A stretch of 64,000 nt of DNA from Chrysomallon squamiferum. Taxonomy: Eukaryota; Mollusca; Gastropoda; Neomphalida; Peltospiridae. Positions 10,966-24,006 of the stretch are shown here, piece after piece; position 1 is the stretch's first letter, and every line of letters starts with the position of its first letter. The DNA is taken from positions 12,385,864 to 12,449,863 of the forward strand of contig CM022674.1 of assembly GCA_012295275.1 (NCBI GenBank), given 5' to 3'. The notes below the pieces were generated by a model. It saw only the letters and a list, made by a program, of their open reading frames with translations. It was not told the origin of the DNA and made no database searches. Position numbers and translations under genes: made by a program.

Positions 10966-12146
10966 TTATTTGAATGGTGCATACTGAAACGGAAGAGGAT
11001 TTTCAGTTTCTTGTCATAACTACAAAATGAAGTGATTCCTAATTTAACCGGCCTTTACTAGAAAATATAATAATAATAATAAATTAATTAATTAATTAAT
11101 ATAATAAATAAATATACATAAAAATAAATAAATATTTGTTTATTCATTCATTCTGTCTTGGCTAAAGAATCTTGGAGCATTTATTTATTTGTTTGTTTGT
11201 TTGTTCACTGCCCACCGAATAATTTATTATTATGTTCTTGTACTGGTCTTCTCGCTATATGACTAAAATCGTTTTAAACGTTACACCTAGAACAACGCTG
11301 GCGATCCCCCTTTTCCGAAATCAGGATCCGCCCTAGGCCCTAATAATTATTGTCTTAAACTGGCTTCGGGTTGCAGTCTCTGGACTTCACTGTAACGAAA
11401 TCCACTGGCTATCGCCATATTTAACCAAAACACTATTATAGAATAATTAGATAGTCTGCAGAAGTGCATTTCGTCCCTTCTACATATTCCAGACTTAATT
11501 CAAATATGCTGAAGTTCTTTTAGAATTTCCTCTGCATAAAAAAGAAAATGTAGTTTGAAACCTGGATACAACGGATTTATGTATTATTCATTTTGTTTCC
11601 GCTTCATGCAAGTAAAAACCAGTTTCCCCTCCCTTTCTCAAACACTATTACAAGTAAAATAATTTAGCTAACATATTAATATTCAAAAACACTATATTTA
11701 TTTGTTATTTGAAGTTTTGGTATGCTAATGAAGACAGCTAACAGAGTTTTTTTCATATTTGTGCATGTCTTATATATATTACTTTTGTAAACAGACATAA
11801 CCAAAACAATTATGCATCATCACACAAAACTTCCGATGGTATTTTTCTATTATTCGGTAAAAAAATAATCTTCGACAACATAAAGTTATAAGAATATATT
11901 TAATATTGTCTGGTTTACGCGCCAACGTTCTCGTCTGCTTGGCGTTGATTGCTACAATATTTTAATCAACAATGACGTCGCAACCACTTTTTTTCAACCT
12001 TTTCATTAGAAACGTAACAAGAGGAGACAACCCGACTGACTTAATGGTATTGATTAATTTTGGAAACGGTTCAAAAAAGGGTTCATATTTTCGGCGGCAT
12101 CCATAAAATGGTACAACTTTTAAGATGAATTAAACTTCATTATATG

Positions 12147-12164
12147 CAACAACAACAACAACAA

Positions 12165-12203
<39 letters not shown>

Positions 12204-12222
12204 TATTGTTATTATTATTATT
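12147..12222. repeat. (AAC)n-(AAT)n microsatellite
   Basis: AAC units, then AAT units, then ATT on the same strand. The A-rich and T-rich arms could form a short hairpin. Confidence 0.9.
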
Positions 12223-13877
12223 CAACGACCGTCACTTTGATGTAGTTGTGGGATGATGATAATGGTGACAACGATGATGATAATGATCGTACAACAGAGG
12301 AAACACGTTTTCTCGTCATGATTTGCTGCAGTTAATGACTCTTTTTCATGTACCTTCCTACATAAAGTTAAACACATTCAGGAAACTTTGTTATACAGTA
12401 GCGCTCTGCCTGGAACTGGAAAGTAACTAAATACGTGCAACATGAATAACTGGTCCTGGCAAATATCACATCTCCCCCGGTGATCTTTAGGGTACAAAAT
12501 AGCAGACAGATCCAAAACAGCTTTCTAAATAGCTGGGAGAGGTGTTGTTGCTTTGGATACTAACTGCATTTGGATAGAAAATAGAGACTACACTGAAGAA
12601 AGTTATAAAACATTAGATTTGAAAAAAAAAAAAAAAAAAAAGAAGAAGAAGAAATAAATGATTATTTTTGGAACGAAAGTATATTCTTTCAGACTTAAAG
12701 AACTGGTGAAGGTAGTTAAGATAACTATTTTGTTATTGTTTGGCCTTGGGTTTCTTTTTATGTGTTTTTTTGGTTTGTTTTTCCTTGCTTCATTGCCTAT
12801 GGCTTTTTGATTTATCATCATCTTCATCATCATTATCAATATGATTTTCATCACTATCAACATTATCATGGTATTCATTTTGTGTACATTTGTGTGTATG
12901 TAAACAGATAGTAACATCGACTCACTTATCAAAAAAAAGAAGAGAGAGAGAGGTGGGGGGATAGAAAACTCTGGATTCTGAATTACGACGAAACAGACGT
13001 ACATCGAAATTACGTGATTGCCAGTTAAGGAAAATCGAAAATGCATTTCAATCATATTCTACATTTTTGTCTCATAACCTTTATGTAGGAACGTTAGCAC
13101 ATACCAAATTTATAATCTATAAGTTTTTAAAACCAATATATATAAAATTCGTCTGGTCAGCAATTAAATACTAATGTGTCTGTTTCGTTTCCTTGCATAT
13201 ATCTTTAAATAACTAACCCTCATTTCAACTCCAGCTCTTCACGTTAAGCTAAGTAACAGATTCGCAGATACTGAGTTTATTTTGATGAGCTAATGAATTC
13301 TTCCTTTAGCCAGTTTAAAATTCTCAGTTCAGTTTATTAATCAAAAATCAAAACAGCTTTTTAGAGGTTCCAAAGGTAAAAGTGTGGAATTTACGTTAGT
13401 TGCATAACACTTGCTAATAACTATATAGGAGGGGGAGGGTGTGCGGAAATAAGTTTGAGTAAAACACTGTCGGCGACTATTTGCTATGATCAAATAAGGA
13501 AGAGCGCAGGAAATATTTAAGATTTTTTCCAGACAGCGAAAACGTACGCTGCGTTCGTATAATTTTGTGAAAGGGCAGGTCTCTGCTAAAATCCGGAATG
13601 TATTTCTTTCTAACAACTTCGCTCACTTGGTTATGAGAATATATCACTTTTGTCTGACCTTTTTTTCTATGGAACACCACTCTTTCTTAAGTGTGTTAAG
13701 GCAATATCGTGAATTCACCAGCGAACAGTTCAGTGCAGAGTTATACGCGGTTCCCACGGCAACTTATTAAACTACAAAAATTTAGTTTAGTCTCAGATTA
13801 TATCCTAGAGGGAATATAATTTGTATTATCAAGAGAAAGTTAACAAAACATTTATCATATTATTTTGTTTTACCAAG

Positions 13878-13881
<4 letters not shown>

Positions 13882-13933
<52 letters not shown>
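13882..13933. repeat. (CT)n microsatellite, 52 bp
   Basis: About 26 CT dinucleotides about 1.75 kb upstream of perlecan exon 1. Confidence 0.95.
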
Positions 13934-13937
<4 letters not shown>

Positions 13938-14437
13938 TCTCACGTGCCTGTCTGTCTGTTTGTCTCTCTCCATTGGATCAGTCCCCTTCCCTGTATGACA
14001 TCAGCGATTGAAAAAAACGAAAGAGGAAAACGAATTAAAATAATGCCATGTCGGTGCCACTGGCGCCTTATTACCCAGTTCAGTTCTGCCACAGATTATT
14101 TTAGAACTGAGGTGATATAACAAGTATAAGTACACACGCGACTGTTTTATGTGTTTGACTCTTCGTTACAGAGAACAAACAAACGAATCTATGCTACTAA
14201 CCTGAAGTAATAACTGAGGCATGGCGGTAGCGATTTTCTTTAATGACATTCTTGCTCACGCATAAGTTTTACAACTAACAGCCTTTTAATTGCTGTGTAT
14301 ATGTGCAAATACATCTCTCTATCATTTATTCTTTCTTTCTTTTGCTGACTTTTCACTCTCTTTCAGTTTTCCTTTTCATGTTTCTCTATTCATATCGTCT
14401 CTTCTTTCTCTCTTTTTGCTTCTTTTTTTGTTCCTTT

Positions 14438-14438
<1 letters not shown>

Positions 14439-14515
<77 letters not shown>
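14439..14515. repeat. (CT)n microsatellite, 77 bp
   Basis: About 38 CT dinucleotides, preceded by about 100 bp of pyrimidine-rich sequence. Poly-Ser/Leu frames across it are artefacts. Confidence 0.95.
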
Positions 14516-14518
<3 letters not shown>

Positions 14519-15299
14519 ACTACATCTTTAATTAAACTAAAGGTAACAACCCTCCCTTTCTCGAGAGACTAAATCTTTCTCTGACAGGATATCCCAGTCC
14601 AACACGTTCTCCAACCCAATCAGCCACTTATTGTTAATAACCCTGCGGTCTGACCACTGCTCTGTTTCAGCACCTGATAATGTTTTCTAAAATAAGTGTA
14701 AGAGAACACGTCAACATCGTGATAAAAATACGCTGAAGACTGGTAGAACAATTATCTAAACTCTTGATCCAAACCGCGGAATTTTGTTCCTCGGAGGCGA
14801 TGGAGGACGAAAGTGCAAGCTAAATAAAAAGAGATGGGTTAAAAAAAAAAAAAAAAAAAGAGACAAAAAAATTACGATGAAAAAATCGCAGTATCAGCTC
14901 GGCACCATGAACGTACCGTTTCCAAGGAAACAGTTTTCTCTCGAGTTTACTTCCCAGATTCAAATCGCGCCTAACTTGAGATAATAGTATTAGCACGGAT
15001 GCAAAAGTGCTTTAAAAACCCTTCATAAACAATAAAAAAGATATTTATTCGGCTTTTTTTTTTTTTTTTTCTGAGCAGAAGCCGTGTTTTATCAACGTAT
15101 CGCATTCATCATCTAAAATAGCTTTCCCAGACACGATAGAATCGTACGTACAAGATACGGTATTCATTCCGATTTGGGAGGCTGTTCCAACCTGCGCGCA
15201 CACCCATATAGTATATCAACAAACGAAACTAGTTTATATTTAGAAATACGAATGTCATTCCCCAACAACTGCTACTTGTGAATTAAAGTTCGATGAATA

Positions 15300-15687
15300 A
15301 GCACTTAGATGGAAAACGATCTGACTAATGCTACAAAAATAAAAATGCGTCGACATTTCCTTCGGAAATAGCTCCGCTTTACGAGGGCGTGCACGCGCCA
15401 AACGAAACTAAGATTTCTTAGGATTTTTACAGCAGGTTTCCCCGTTCTTTTAGCTGGGGAGAGGAGAAAGGGACGAACGAATTTCTGTCTTCTCCTCTCA
15501 GTTTGTGGAAGTAAGGCAAATACGTTGGATTTGCAGACGACGGAAAGTAAAGCAGATGTGCACTGTGTTTTAAAGCGTGTGTGTGTATTTCTTTGCTGCG
15601 CTGAAGCGAGTCGGAGAGATAGGGAGTTTGTGTAAAAAAAAAAAAAGAGAAGGGACCCACTTGTCAAAGTGACAAGCCTCAAGGGCC
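15300..15687 (+). promoter_or_regulatory. Probable promoter/5' UTR of the perlecan-like gene
   Basis: Unique sequence with far more CpG than the rest of the window (GCGTGCACGCGCC near 15388, CGCTGAAGCGAGTCGG near 15600) immediately precedes the exon 1 ATG. No clear TATA box is seen and the start site cannot be fixed. A perfect 7-bp stem (CTTGTCA, loop AAG, TGACAAG) lies at 15660-15676, ending 11 nt before the ATG. Minus-strand frames through here are not supported as genes. Confidence 0.45.
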
Positions 15688-15783
15688 ATGGCCAGATTTA
15701 TCATTATGGAGAGAAAAATCGGACTAAGAACTTTGTTTATTGTTGCAGTTTTGTGTCTGGGGTGGACAATTGCCGACCAGGGT
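15688..15783 (+). CDS. Perlecan-like exon 1: signal peptide
   Basis: Codes for 32 residues starting at ATG in a strong initiation context (GCCATGG). A basic n-region (Arg-9, Lys-10, Arg-14) is followed by a hydrophobic core at about 15-26. A plausible signal peptidase site follows Thr-Ile-Ala-29, so the product is secreted. Met-7 also has an acceptable context and could serve as an alternative start. The exon ends in GGT|GTAAGTA, a strong donor in phase 0, matching the phase-0 acceptor at 57772. Assignment to the same gene rests on that phase match, the complementary content (signal peptide then mature N-terminus) and the absence of a competing downstream exon. Short intervening exons in the 42-kb intron cannot be excluded. 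Confidence 0.68.
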
Positions 15784-18131
15784 GTAAGTACACTTTATTA
15801 TTATTGTTGTTGTTATACCCATCCATTTCTTTTCTCACCTTCTGTTTAGCTCTGTTACTATCGCCGCCACCCCCTCCAGTTAAATATTGGCAACACGCCT
15901 AATAAATATTTTATTATAAATATTATTTATGTTTTATTTATTTCGGAACATAATAACCGGTAGGCAGAAAACCTTTTGCACGAATAATGTTAAAAGCTTC
16001 AGGTAGACTGTTACTTTAAAAAAAAAAAAAAAAAAAAATTGTTAACACGAATAGTATTTATGCAGTTTGGTAAGTAGCGGCACTAAAAAAAAAAAAAAAT
16101 CACTAAATTAGTTAAATAAAATGACATGTACAATAAAAATGAATCACCACTGACAAATTTTCTTATTACTATTATTTATTTTATTTTTAAAATCACTATT
16201 ATTTTTTTTGGGGGGGGTTGCTAAGTGTTCACATATGCATTTTAGTAAATTTATCCGTTATAATATAATATAAACCTATTAATATATTTCACATGGTTAA
16301 TTATTAAAAATTAGCCTATCATTATTATGTAAAAAAAAAAAAAAAAAAAAAAAAAAATGTTTATACTTTGTAGAAAAATGTTTAAAATCATAGTTATATT
16401 GATCATCATCATCATTATATGTTACCTAATATTCATTTAAAATTATTTTTATAAAATAAATGTCACTTGTATTGCTTCTAATATATAAAATTTTAGTTTT
16501 TCATTTTTATTTAGAATATATTTCTACAAGACACAAAACATTCATTTTGTTTTAAAATTTGTTTGTGTATGCATTAATAATTTAAATTGGTATGTGCTTT
16601 TAAAAAAAATTATATCATAAAAACATGATATTAATATCTTTAATAAAACACTTTACACTTTTGTATCTGTGTGTGTGTGTGTACACATACATATACATAT
16701 ATATAAAATTTCAAATATTATTTTTATGTAACCATTTAACAAATTTATACACTTCTTACCATTATATCATTTAAAATAGTTTATATAATGTTATAACATT
16801 TAATATTTTTTATATATTTTCTATTTATGTATAGTATGTATAGTATAGTATGTATGTATGTATGTCACAAATATATACATACATAAATACATATACAAAG
16901 ATACAAATACATAGGCTATATGTATGTAAGTGTGTATGCATGTATATAAAGTTATATGCTATGTAGGTTATTCTTTGTTTGAATTCCTCCCTGTATTTTA
17001 AATCTTCAAGCCACACAAGTGTGTCAGGTTGTAATTTCTCACATCTGGCAGCAGTCAACATTTTCCAACTTCTTTTACTGGTCTACTAACTGTGGTCCTT
17101 CAACAGTTGTGATTCATGGGGTGGGTACTGGGGGGATGATGTGTGCGTGATCACATGGCGCGAGCTGGATGGGGGAGGGAGAGGTGTGTTTGGGTGGTGT
17201 GATTCTGGATTTAAATTTTCTAATTTTTACCTGTTTCTGATCACCAGATGTGTTTGCCGACAGAGAGATTAGAGTTTATGGTGGCCGTGTTTGTGCTAGC
17301 ACATAAAATAAAGTAGCCGACTTGCTTTTAAACATTTTTATTTTACCTTAATTAGTTTATGGTGGTCAAGTCTGTGTCTGTGCATACATTTAACAGTAAT
17401 ATCTGAAATTCTTAATCTTTAAATTGTCCCGGCGTTTGTGTGTCTTTCAGTAGCTGTCCTGCTTTTAAATAATTTTACCTTGCCTAATTAAACTTTATGG
17501 TACTCATGTCTGAGCTTGTATGAATAATACTGCAGCCAACTTCAGCATGGAAGTTTGAAACAGTTTTACACAGACTTTAATGGGCTTTGAAAGAATGATG
17601 CAATGTGTTTTAGAACTGCATAGCAACAGAGATAAAAATGCTCTCTCATATTTCAGTAACAGTTATTATTATAAAAAATTACTTTAACAACATTCAGATT
17701 TGTAATATACTGGCCATTGCTTGTATATATTATTATCTTGTATAGATTTACAATTTTTACATTATAAAAATTATATGAATTGCTAAAAGTTATTTAACTG
17801 ACAACTATGATTACATATATAAACATAGCTATCATTTAAATTAATTAACTAGACAGTAGCTAATTTAAGTTTGTTATTTAAGTTTGTCTGAAATAGCCAG
17901 TATCTGTCATGAATTTTAAACTTTCATATTTTTAAATTTAAATTTAAGGTAGGTAGATATTCATGTGCTTCCAGCATACTTGTTTCAAAATTCTGATTTT
18001 TAAAAAATATTAATTGCAGTAAATTCAATTACAATTTATGTATACATCGCATTGCTGAATTTAGAATGCTCAAACTGTTATAAAAGAATACATTATTAAA
18101 ATTGTTTGTTTTAAAATTTATTTGATATTTA

Positions 18132-18156
18132 AATATATATATATATATATATATAT
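18132..18156. repeat. (TA)n microsatellite
   Basis: About 12 AT dinucleotides; a poly-A run follows at about 18398-18425. Confidence 0.9.
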
Positions 18157-18393
18157 GTGCACTTGTTTACAGAAACTAGTATTTAACTAAAACATTAATG
18201 TCTGTATATGAGTAAAGATATTTTTGAATATTACATAATGTTTTTCAGCTTAAACATTGTTTTAGGAGTAACTTGAACTGTTGTGAGTAATTCTGTTATG
18301 AGTAATTGTCTATGTTTACACTCCCTTTCTTATAAGTAGAGAGGAAAACACTAATTTTTCACAAAATACAACAAAAAATACCCATCCTGTGAA

Positions 18394-18432
<39 letters not shown>

Positions 18433-18452
18433 CATATTGTTGGAAGTAAAAT

Positions 18453-18597
18453 TGCAGCTCATTGGTTAGAGTGCTTGCCTGGTGTGTAATCAATCAAGAG
18501 AACTGTTTATGTCAGGTTATCTTTTATTGTGTTTCCCATTCCAGACAGATCCCATTCATTAAAGGCAGTTCTGTCTGTGGGAGTGTGTATTTATGTA

Positions 18598-18640
<43 letters not shown>
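18453..18640 (+). mobile_element. SINE copy with tRNA-like head, ending in (GT)n
   Basis: GCAGCTCATTGGTTAGAGTG and CTTGCCTGG form a clear tRNA box-A-like head. TTTCCCATTCCAGACAG and GTTCTGTCTGTGGGAGTG follow, in the order head, central domain, start of the conserved 3' core. The core then passes into (GT)n at about 18600-18640, so the 3' half has been lost or replaced. Confidence 0.65.
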
Positions 18641-18642
<2 letters not shown>

Positions 18643-18942
18643 CAATTAACATCAGCTAATGGCATCATGTTTCCTGTTTCATACAAAATATCCTTAAACT
18701 ATGTGCGACATTCTGAAAATAAAAACAAATATTAATAATAACTCTATTAGCAAATGTTTAATCACAGCTTATGAATGAATAATTTATTCAGATTTTGTAA
18801 GCAACGGGTTATTATCTAACAAGAATCTGATGATATACTGAAATAATACCAAAACATTACATAATACATTAAACTAATAATAAACCATAAATAATCTTTC
18901 TTTATTTTTATATCTGTACTGTTTCTGTTCTCTGGTTATATA

Positions 18943-19523
18943 CACAGACAAATCACAGACAGTTATGCACAGACAAATCACAGACAGTTATGTACAGACA
19001 AATCAGACAGTTATGTGCACAGACAAATCACAGACAGTTATGTACACAGACAAATCACAGACAGTTATGTACAGACAAATCACAGACAGTTATGTACACA
19101 GACAAATCACAGACAGTTATGTACAGACAAATCACAGACAGTTATGTGCACAGACAAATCACAGACAGTTATGTATACAGACAAATCACAGACAGTTATG
19201 TACAGACAAATCACAGACAGTTATGTGCACAGACAAATCACAGACAGTTATGTGCACAGACAAATCACAGACAGTTATGTACACAGACAAATCACAGACA
19301 GTTATGTACACAGACAAATCACAGACAGTTATGTACAGACAAATCACAGACAGTTATGTATACAGACAAATCATAGACAGTTATGTATACAGACAAATCA
19401 CAGACAGTTATGTACACAGACAAATCATAGACAGTTATGTACACAGACAAATCATAGACAGTTATATATACAGACAAATCATAGACAGTTATGTACACAG
19501 ACAAATCACAGATAGTTATGTAT
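18943..19523. repeat. 25/27-bp minisatellite, about 22 copies
   Basis: The unit contains CAGACAAATCACAGACAG followed by TTATGTACA. Long copies are 27 bp and short ones 25 bp, differing by one AC. Few substitutions occur (CACAGAC versus CATAGAC in the right third), so the array is young. The mixed lengths shift frame, and the unit lacks stops in the plus frames, so long overlapping frames appear. They are artefacts. Confidence 0.95.
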
Positions 19524-19766
19524 CCAGTCTTGGTTTTGCAGTGTAATGATGATAATCTGAGGATTAAGAGATCAAAGGTTAGGTAGATGTCAGGATTAAA
19601 AAGTTAATCTGGGATTTCATGCTTCACTGCGTCTTTGAGTAGTTGCCTCCTTGATGTTTGGTTTAGAATTGCAGTTTACAGGAAAAGTTTTTACTGAGTC
19701 ACAAAGCAAGCAAATGAGCAAAAATAACTGAAACAAAACTGTCATTCTTGTCAGTTTCATATCATT

Positions 19767-19769
19767 ATT

Positions 19770-19811
<42 letters not shown>
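19767..19811. repeat. (TTG)n microsatellite
   Basis: About 14 TTG units. Confidence 0.93.
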
Positions 19812-21789
19812 ACAGTGAGCGAATAAACTTTCTATAAGTTAGTGGTTTGGCTTATTACATAAGATCAATCCCAGTTAATGAGACAGTGAGAAAATGAGCT
19901 GCAGATAAATATTTGATAGAAGGCTTGGAGCTAAGTGGTAAAGAATGGCCACAAAACACACGATAATATTAATAAATAAATATATCTATACATATGTAAA
20001 TGAATATCTGTATGTGTGACTTCTAACAACTGTTTAATGTTCCTTTATTCAGATTGAGAAGTTTTGTTGTTTGAATTTATAATAATTATGAAACATTTAT
20101 TGCTGTCCTGCTGTTTTATAGACACTTCAGTAAACATGAACAAGAAGAAATAAAAAACTCTCCCATTTTGATTTGTTCTTCATTTGCAAGACGTTTCCAT
20201 GAAATATCAAATAAAGATAAAATATTAACAGTTAGACCCTGCTGTGATATGTCATAATTAATACACAGCTGATTAAGCTCATAAATTAGTCAAAAACTAA
20301 AACAAATTTCGGATAAACTGGTCTAAAACCCCATCATCCCACTATGTCTTCGAATGCTGAATGGACTGAAAGTCCAGTCCTTACAGCTAAAACCTGATTT
20401 TCTCCACCAGACTTTTGAACACTCACCAAATAAAAGTTCAGTATATATAACAGAAGGTCTAAGAACCCCCAAGCATTAATCTTTTGGTCTAAAACTCAAC
20501 AAGCACCAGGCCTTGGCTCCAGTACACCAAATACTTAACAAGTTGTCTATAACCCAGAGATGAATACTTCAGATGGTCTGTTATAGATAGACTCAGATAC
20601 TGTCACCTTCCATAATGTAAGAACTATTCCTAGGTTGAACTGAGTGCAGTCTGACTAGACTTTGTCCTTGTTCTCACTGCTGGCTGGCTATATGTAGTAG
20701 TTTATAGCTAAATCTTTCAAAAGGACCAGTTAAGCTACTACATACAAGATTTCATTTTTGATGCATTAAAGAGAGAGATTCTTATAAAAGTAGTTTTTGC
20801 TGTTAAAATGTTAATAAAAATATTAATTGTACATTTGTAAATATATTATTATTGTTGTTGTAGTTTTGTTATTTTTAATGTCATTATTATGATTATTAAT
20901 ATTAAAATTAATATTATTTTTATTAATAATTACTGGTAGTATAGAAGTACTAGTTATGGTGGTAATTGCAACAGTAGCAGCAGTGTACTCTTTGTTTTTA
21001 AGGTATTTTTACTTAAGCAATCTAATATCACAAAAAAAAATGAAAATAGAAGACACAGCATTCCCTTGTTACTCAAAACTTTATTATTAGCAAACGTTGG
21101 TTGTTGCTAACAAAATGATCACCTGAAAGTATATAAAATATATTCATGTTGTTCACACCATCATAATTATGTGAAAGGACAAACATTTGTATTTGAAAAG
21201 GTTTGTAAAAGCTTTGAATGAAATGTAATTTTCACTTTTTTTCCCACAGTCTGGATAGAGTATATTACAATATACTACATTCACTGCTAAAAGAATGTGT
21301 ATTAGAGGTGATTATATATTTAGTATTACATACATATGTTATTCTTTTCTTGAACACAATTTGCTGACACAGAAATTGGAATTGTACAACTCCTCCTTAA
21401 GAGATTATGAATCATCTGTGTTTGAAGACTAGAAGATCAATGTAATGGTGAATTGATTTGTAGTTAAAATGGAAATTAGAAAAAAAAAGCAGACATTTAT
21501 GTGGTTGTGTCATATTAATGTCATAACTGTCAGACTAATGATGAATGCCAGAGTAAAAGCCATTATTAGTCTTGATCTTTAAAATCTTTTTAATGGTTAT
21601 TTATGTTGTGTTGAATAATAATCTGTGTTTTGTTAAATGATATAACTTTCTAAATAAAGACTTTTATTGTAAACTGTGGGATTTAGAAAATGATCCAACT
21701 GCTGTTTTTTATTTCTTTGTAATTTAAAATGATTTCTTTTGCCATAAATATTAACAATCCTTTTATCTATACATAATTTTTTAATGTAT

Positions 21790-21814
21790 CATTATTATTA
21801 TCATTATCACTATT

Positions 21815-21846
<32 letters not shown>

Positions 21847-21862
21847 TATTATTATTATTATT
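21790..21862. repeat. (ATT)n/(ATC)n microsatellite
   Basis: Mixed ATT and ATC, with about ten consecutive ATC units. Confidence 0.9.
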
Positions 21863-22493
21863 AAATTTTTTAGGGTTTTTTTGTTATTGTCATCATTTTT
21901 AAATATTTTTTTCAAATCTGTCTTAACTAGAATTAGAAGTATTATAGTGTAGTCATCAGTTTTTCAAAGCAGCCATGAAAATAATTTAACCTTTTAGGTC
22001 AAGAATTATCTTCATGTGTGTTCTCTCTCGCTGGTGTTGATGATAATTCAATTACTGGCCTCTGGTAAGAGAAAAAATCTGCTGAGCTCAAACAGTGTGT
22101 GTGTGTGTGTATCTCTGCCTTACCAAACACTGCAGCTTTTGTGCGTCTTGCCAAACGGTTCCACCTCAGTGAGCAGGACAAATGTTCTGTAACTTTGCCA
22201 AAGTGTGAGTGAGCTGGAGTTTTTGTTTGTTTGTGTTTTCTTCATCTCTGTCTGTGGTCGTTCTGCTGGTTTCTTCTCGCTTGCAATGAAACAGATGCAG
22301 ACCCAGTTTTAGGAATTATTCCATAACCATATGGAGATGTCTGCTGCTCTGAGGTTGGGGTGGGGGGGTGTGTGTGTTGATGATGGTCTTAGGTTCTGGT
22401 TTCCTCAGTACAGCCTTTGTCCTGTTAAACCAGCACCAAGAAACTTGCACAGACATAATGACAGATAGACATACAGAACAATATCTACAACAT

Positions 22494-22582
22494 ATATATA
22501 TGTGTGTGTGTATATATCTATATCATTATATACACACACATCTACACATCCATGTATGCACACACACACAGAAGGTCTTAAG

Positions 22583-22637
<55 letters not shown>

Positions 22638-22640
22638 ATA
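22494..22640. repeat. Compound (TA)n/(CA)n/(TATG)n microsatellite
   Basis: Alternating purine-pyrimidine tracts, with (TA)n near 22588-22612 and TATG tetramers to about 22636. (AAT/GAT)n repeats follow at about 22915-22958. Confidence 0.9.
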
Positions 22641-23639
22641 TAAAGACTCTAACCCCTTGAATTATGTGTCTGTGTGTATCTGTTAGTGTTTGTCCAAAGT
22701 CCTTGGTGATTGAATACAAATTATAATCAGGGAGTATTTACAAGGGAAACATTCAATAAAAATTTTTAACAATAAGGAAATAAACTAAATATACCATTAC
22801 ATGATACTTAAATGATGTTAAATGAAAAAAGATCTAAAAAAAATAACCCCAAAAATGAGAGAAAATAAAAATAAAAATATAAATAAATTAGTTAATTTAG
22901 TTAAAAGAATTATAATAATAATGATAATAATAATGATAATAATAATGATGATGATGATCAAACTATAAACAGATTTGAGATATTTTCCATATTTTTGGAT
23001 AATGTCATGATGACCTATCCATATAAAGATTTTGTACCACCAGCAACATATTTAAGTCTAAAAAGTTTACATTAGAAATAGTGTCACATTAATGCAAAAA
23101 GCCTATTAACCCATTAAAGGCTGAAGCATTAAAGCTGCTGTTACAAGGACACGTCTGTGAAGTGCAGGTAAATAAAAAGACATGTCCTATTGTGTTAAGT
23201 GAATCACAACTGCAGCCTGTCATTGCAAACCACATCAAACTTGGTACACTGCTGAATCATGCATTTTTATTAATAACTGACTCAGGCTATGTAACTTGGG
23301 TTGCAAACTCATTGCATAATGTCGTGGTATGTGCTGATGGTACAAAACAGATAATGGTCAAGCAGGTTTGTCTCAGTTTGTGTTCCAAATTTTTTTCTTT
23401 TTGGTTTTTCAAATAATTTGTTTTATATAAATTCCAATTTTTGGATAAAATTAAGAAAACAAATTTTTCTAACATTATAATATATCACTAACTTTCAAAG
23501 TTTAGTGAAGATAACTGGTTTTGGTTTTATATTATTACAATTATTTTAATTTATTTTATGATATTTTATTTTATTTTATTTACTGAATTTATTTATTTAT
23601 TTTATTTATTTATTCATTTATTGATTTGAAAACAAATCC

Positions 23640-23911
23640 CTTCTATTTTCTTATTTCCCATTTCTCCCAGGGCTCTTTAAATCATCTTTCAAAAGGAATT
23701 CTTATTACTCACTATCTGTAACAAAGTACAAGGTATTTATTGTCCTGTCTGTGGGATGGTGCTTATAAAAGATAACTTATTGCTAACTGGAAAGAGTAAC
23801 ACATGAAGTGACAGCAGTGGATTTTTTCTCTTGTTATCTGAATGTTCTTTAACAGTCTAACTGCAAATAAAATGTGCAGTGTGTTGTTAAATAAAGCAGT
23901 TCCTTCCTTCT
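23640..23911 (+). mobile_element. SINE copy, body and 3' tail
   Basis: The best 3' end in the window. TTGTCCTGTCTGTGGGATGG, TTATTGCTAACTGGAAAGAG, CATGAAGTGACAGCAGTGG, CTGCAAATAAAATGTGCAG, and GTTGTTAAATAAAGCAG followed by TTCCTTCCTTC occur in order. This matches my memory of the conserved 3' half of a SINE widespread in gastropods and other molluscs. The 5' boundary is uncertain (23640-23730). No tRNA head was found. Divergence suggests an old insertion. This element is a main basis for calling the organism a mollusc. Confidence 0.75.
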
Positions 23912-23971
23912 TAAATATCCAACATGTAATAATAACCTTTGATGATAATAAAGGTCTGAGATTTTTTTTTT

Positions 23972-24006
23972 CATTCATTCATTCATTCATTCATTCATTC
24001 ATTCAT
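23972..24006. repeat. (ATTC)n microsatellite
   Basis: About nine tandem ATTC units, 60 bp beyond the SINE tail. Confidence 0.93.

Larger units (their letters stand above)
10966..15299. other. Intergenic DNA upstream of perlecan exon 1
   Basis: Mixed unique and simple sequence, with more CpG than the left flank. It holds an (AAC)n/(AAT)n tract at 12147-12222, an A-rich run near 12620-12655, and (CT)n tracts at 13882 and 14439. Opposing short open frames at about 13340-13770 have no recognisable domain and no start or splice context. Confidence 0.65.

Noticed and set aside
13341-13770. Opposing open frames upstream of perlecan
   Set aside because: Short, overlapping on both strands, no domain, no start or splice context.
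18965-19546. Long plus-strand frames of repeated TDKSQTVM-type peptide
   Set aside because: They lie wholly in the 25/27-bp minisatellite, are open in three frames and one antisense frame, and have no splice, promoter or non-repeat coding context.
23093-23416. Open plus-strand stretch of about 100 codons in intron 1
   Set aside because: Composition is fairly protein-like, but there is no ATG start, no acceptor, no known domain and only a weak CAG|GTTTGT donor.
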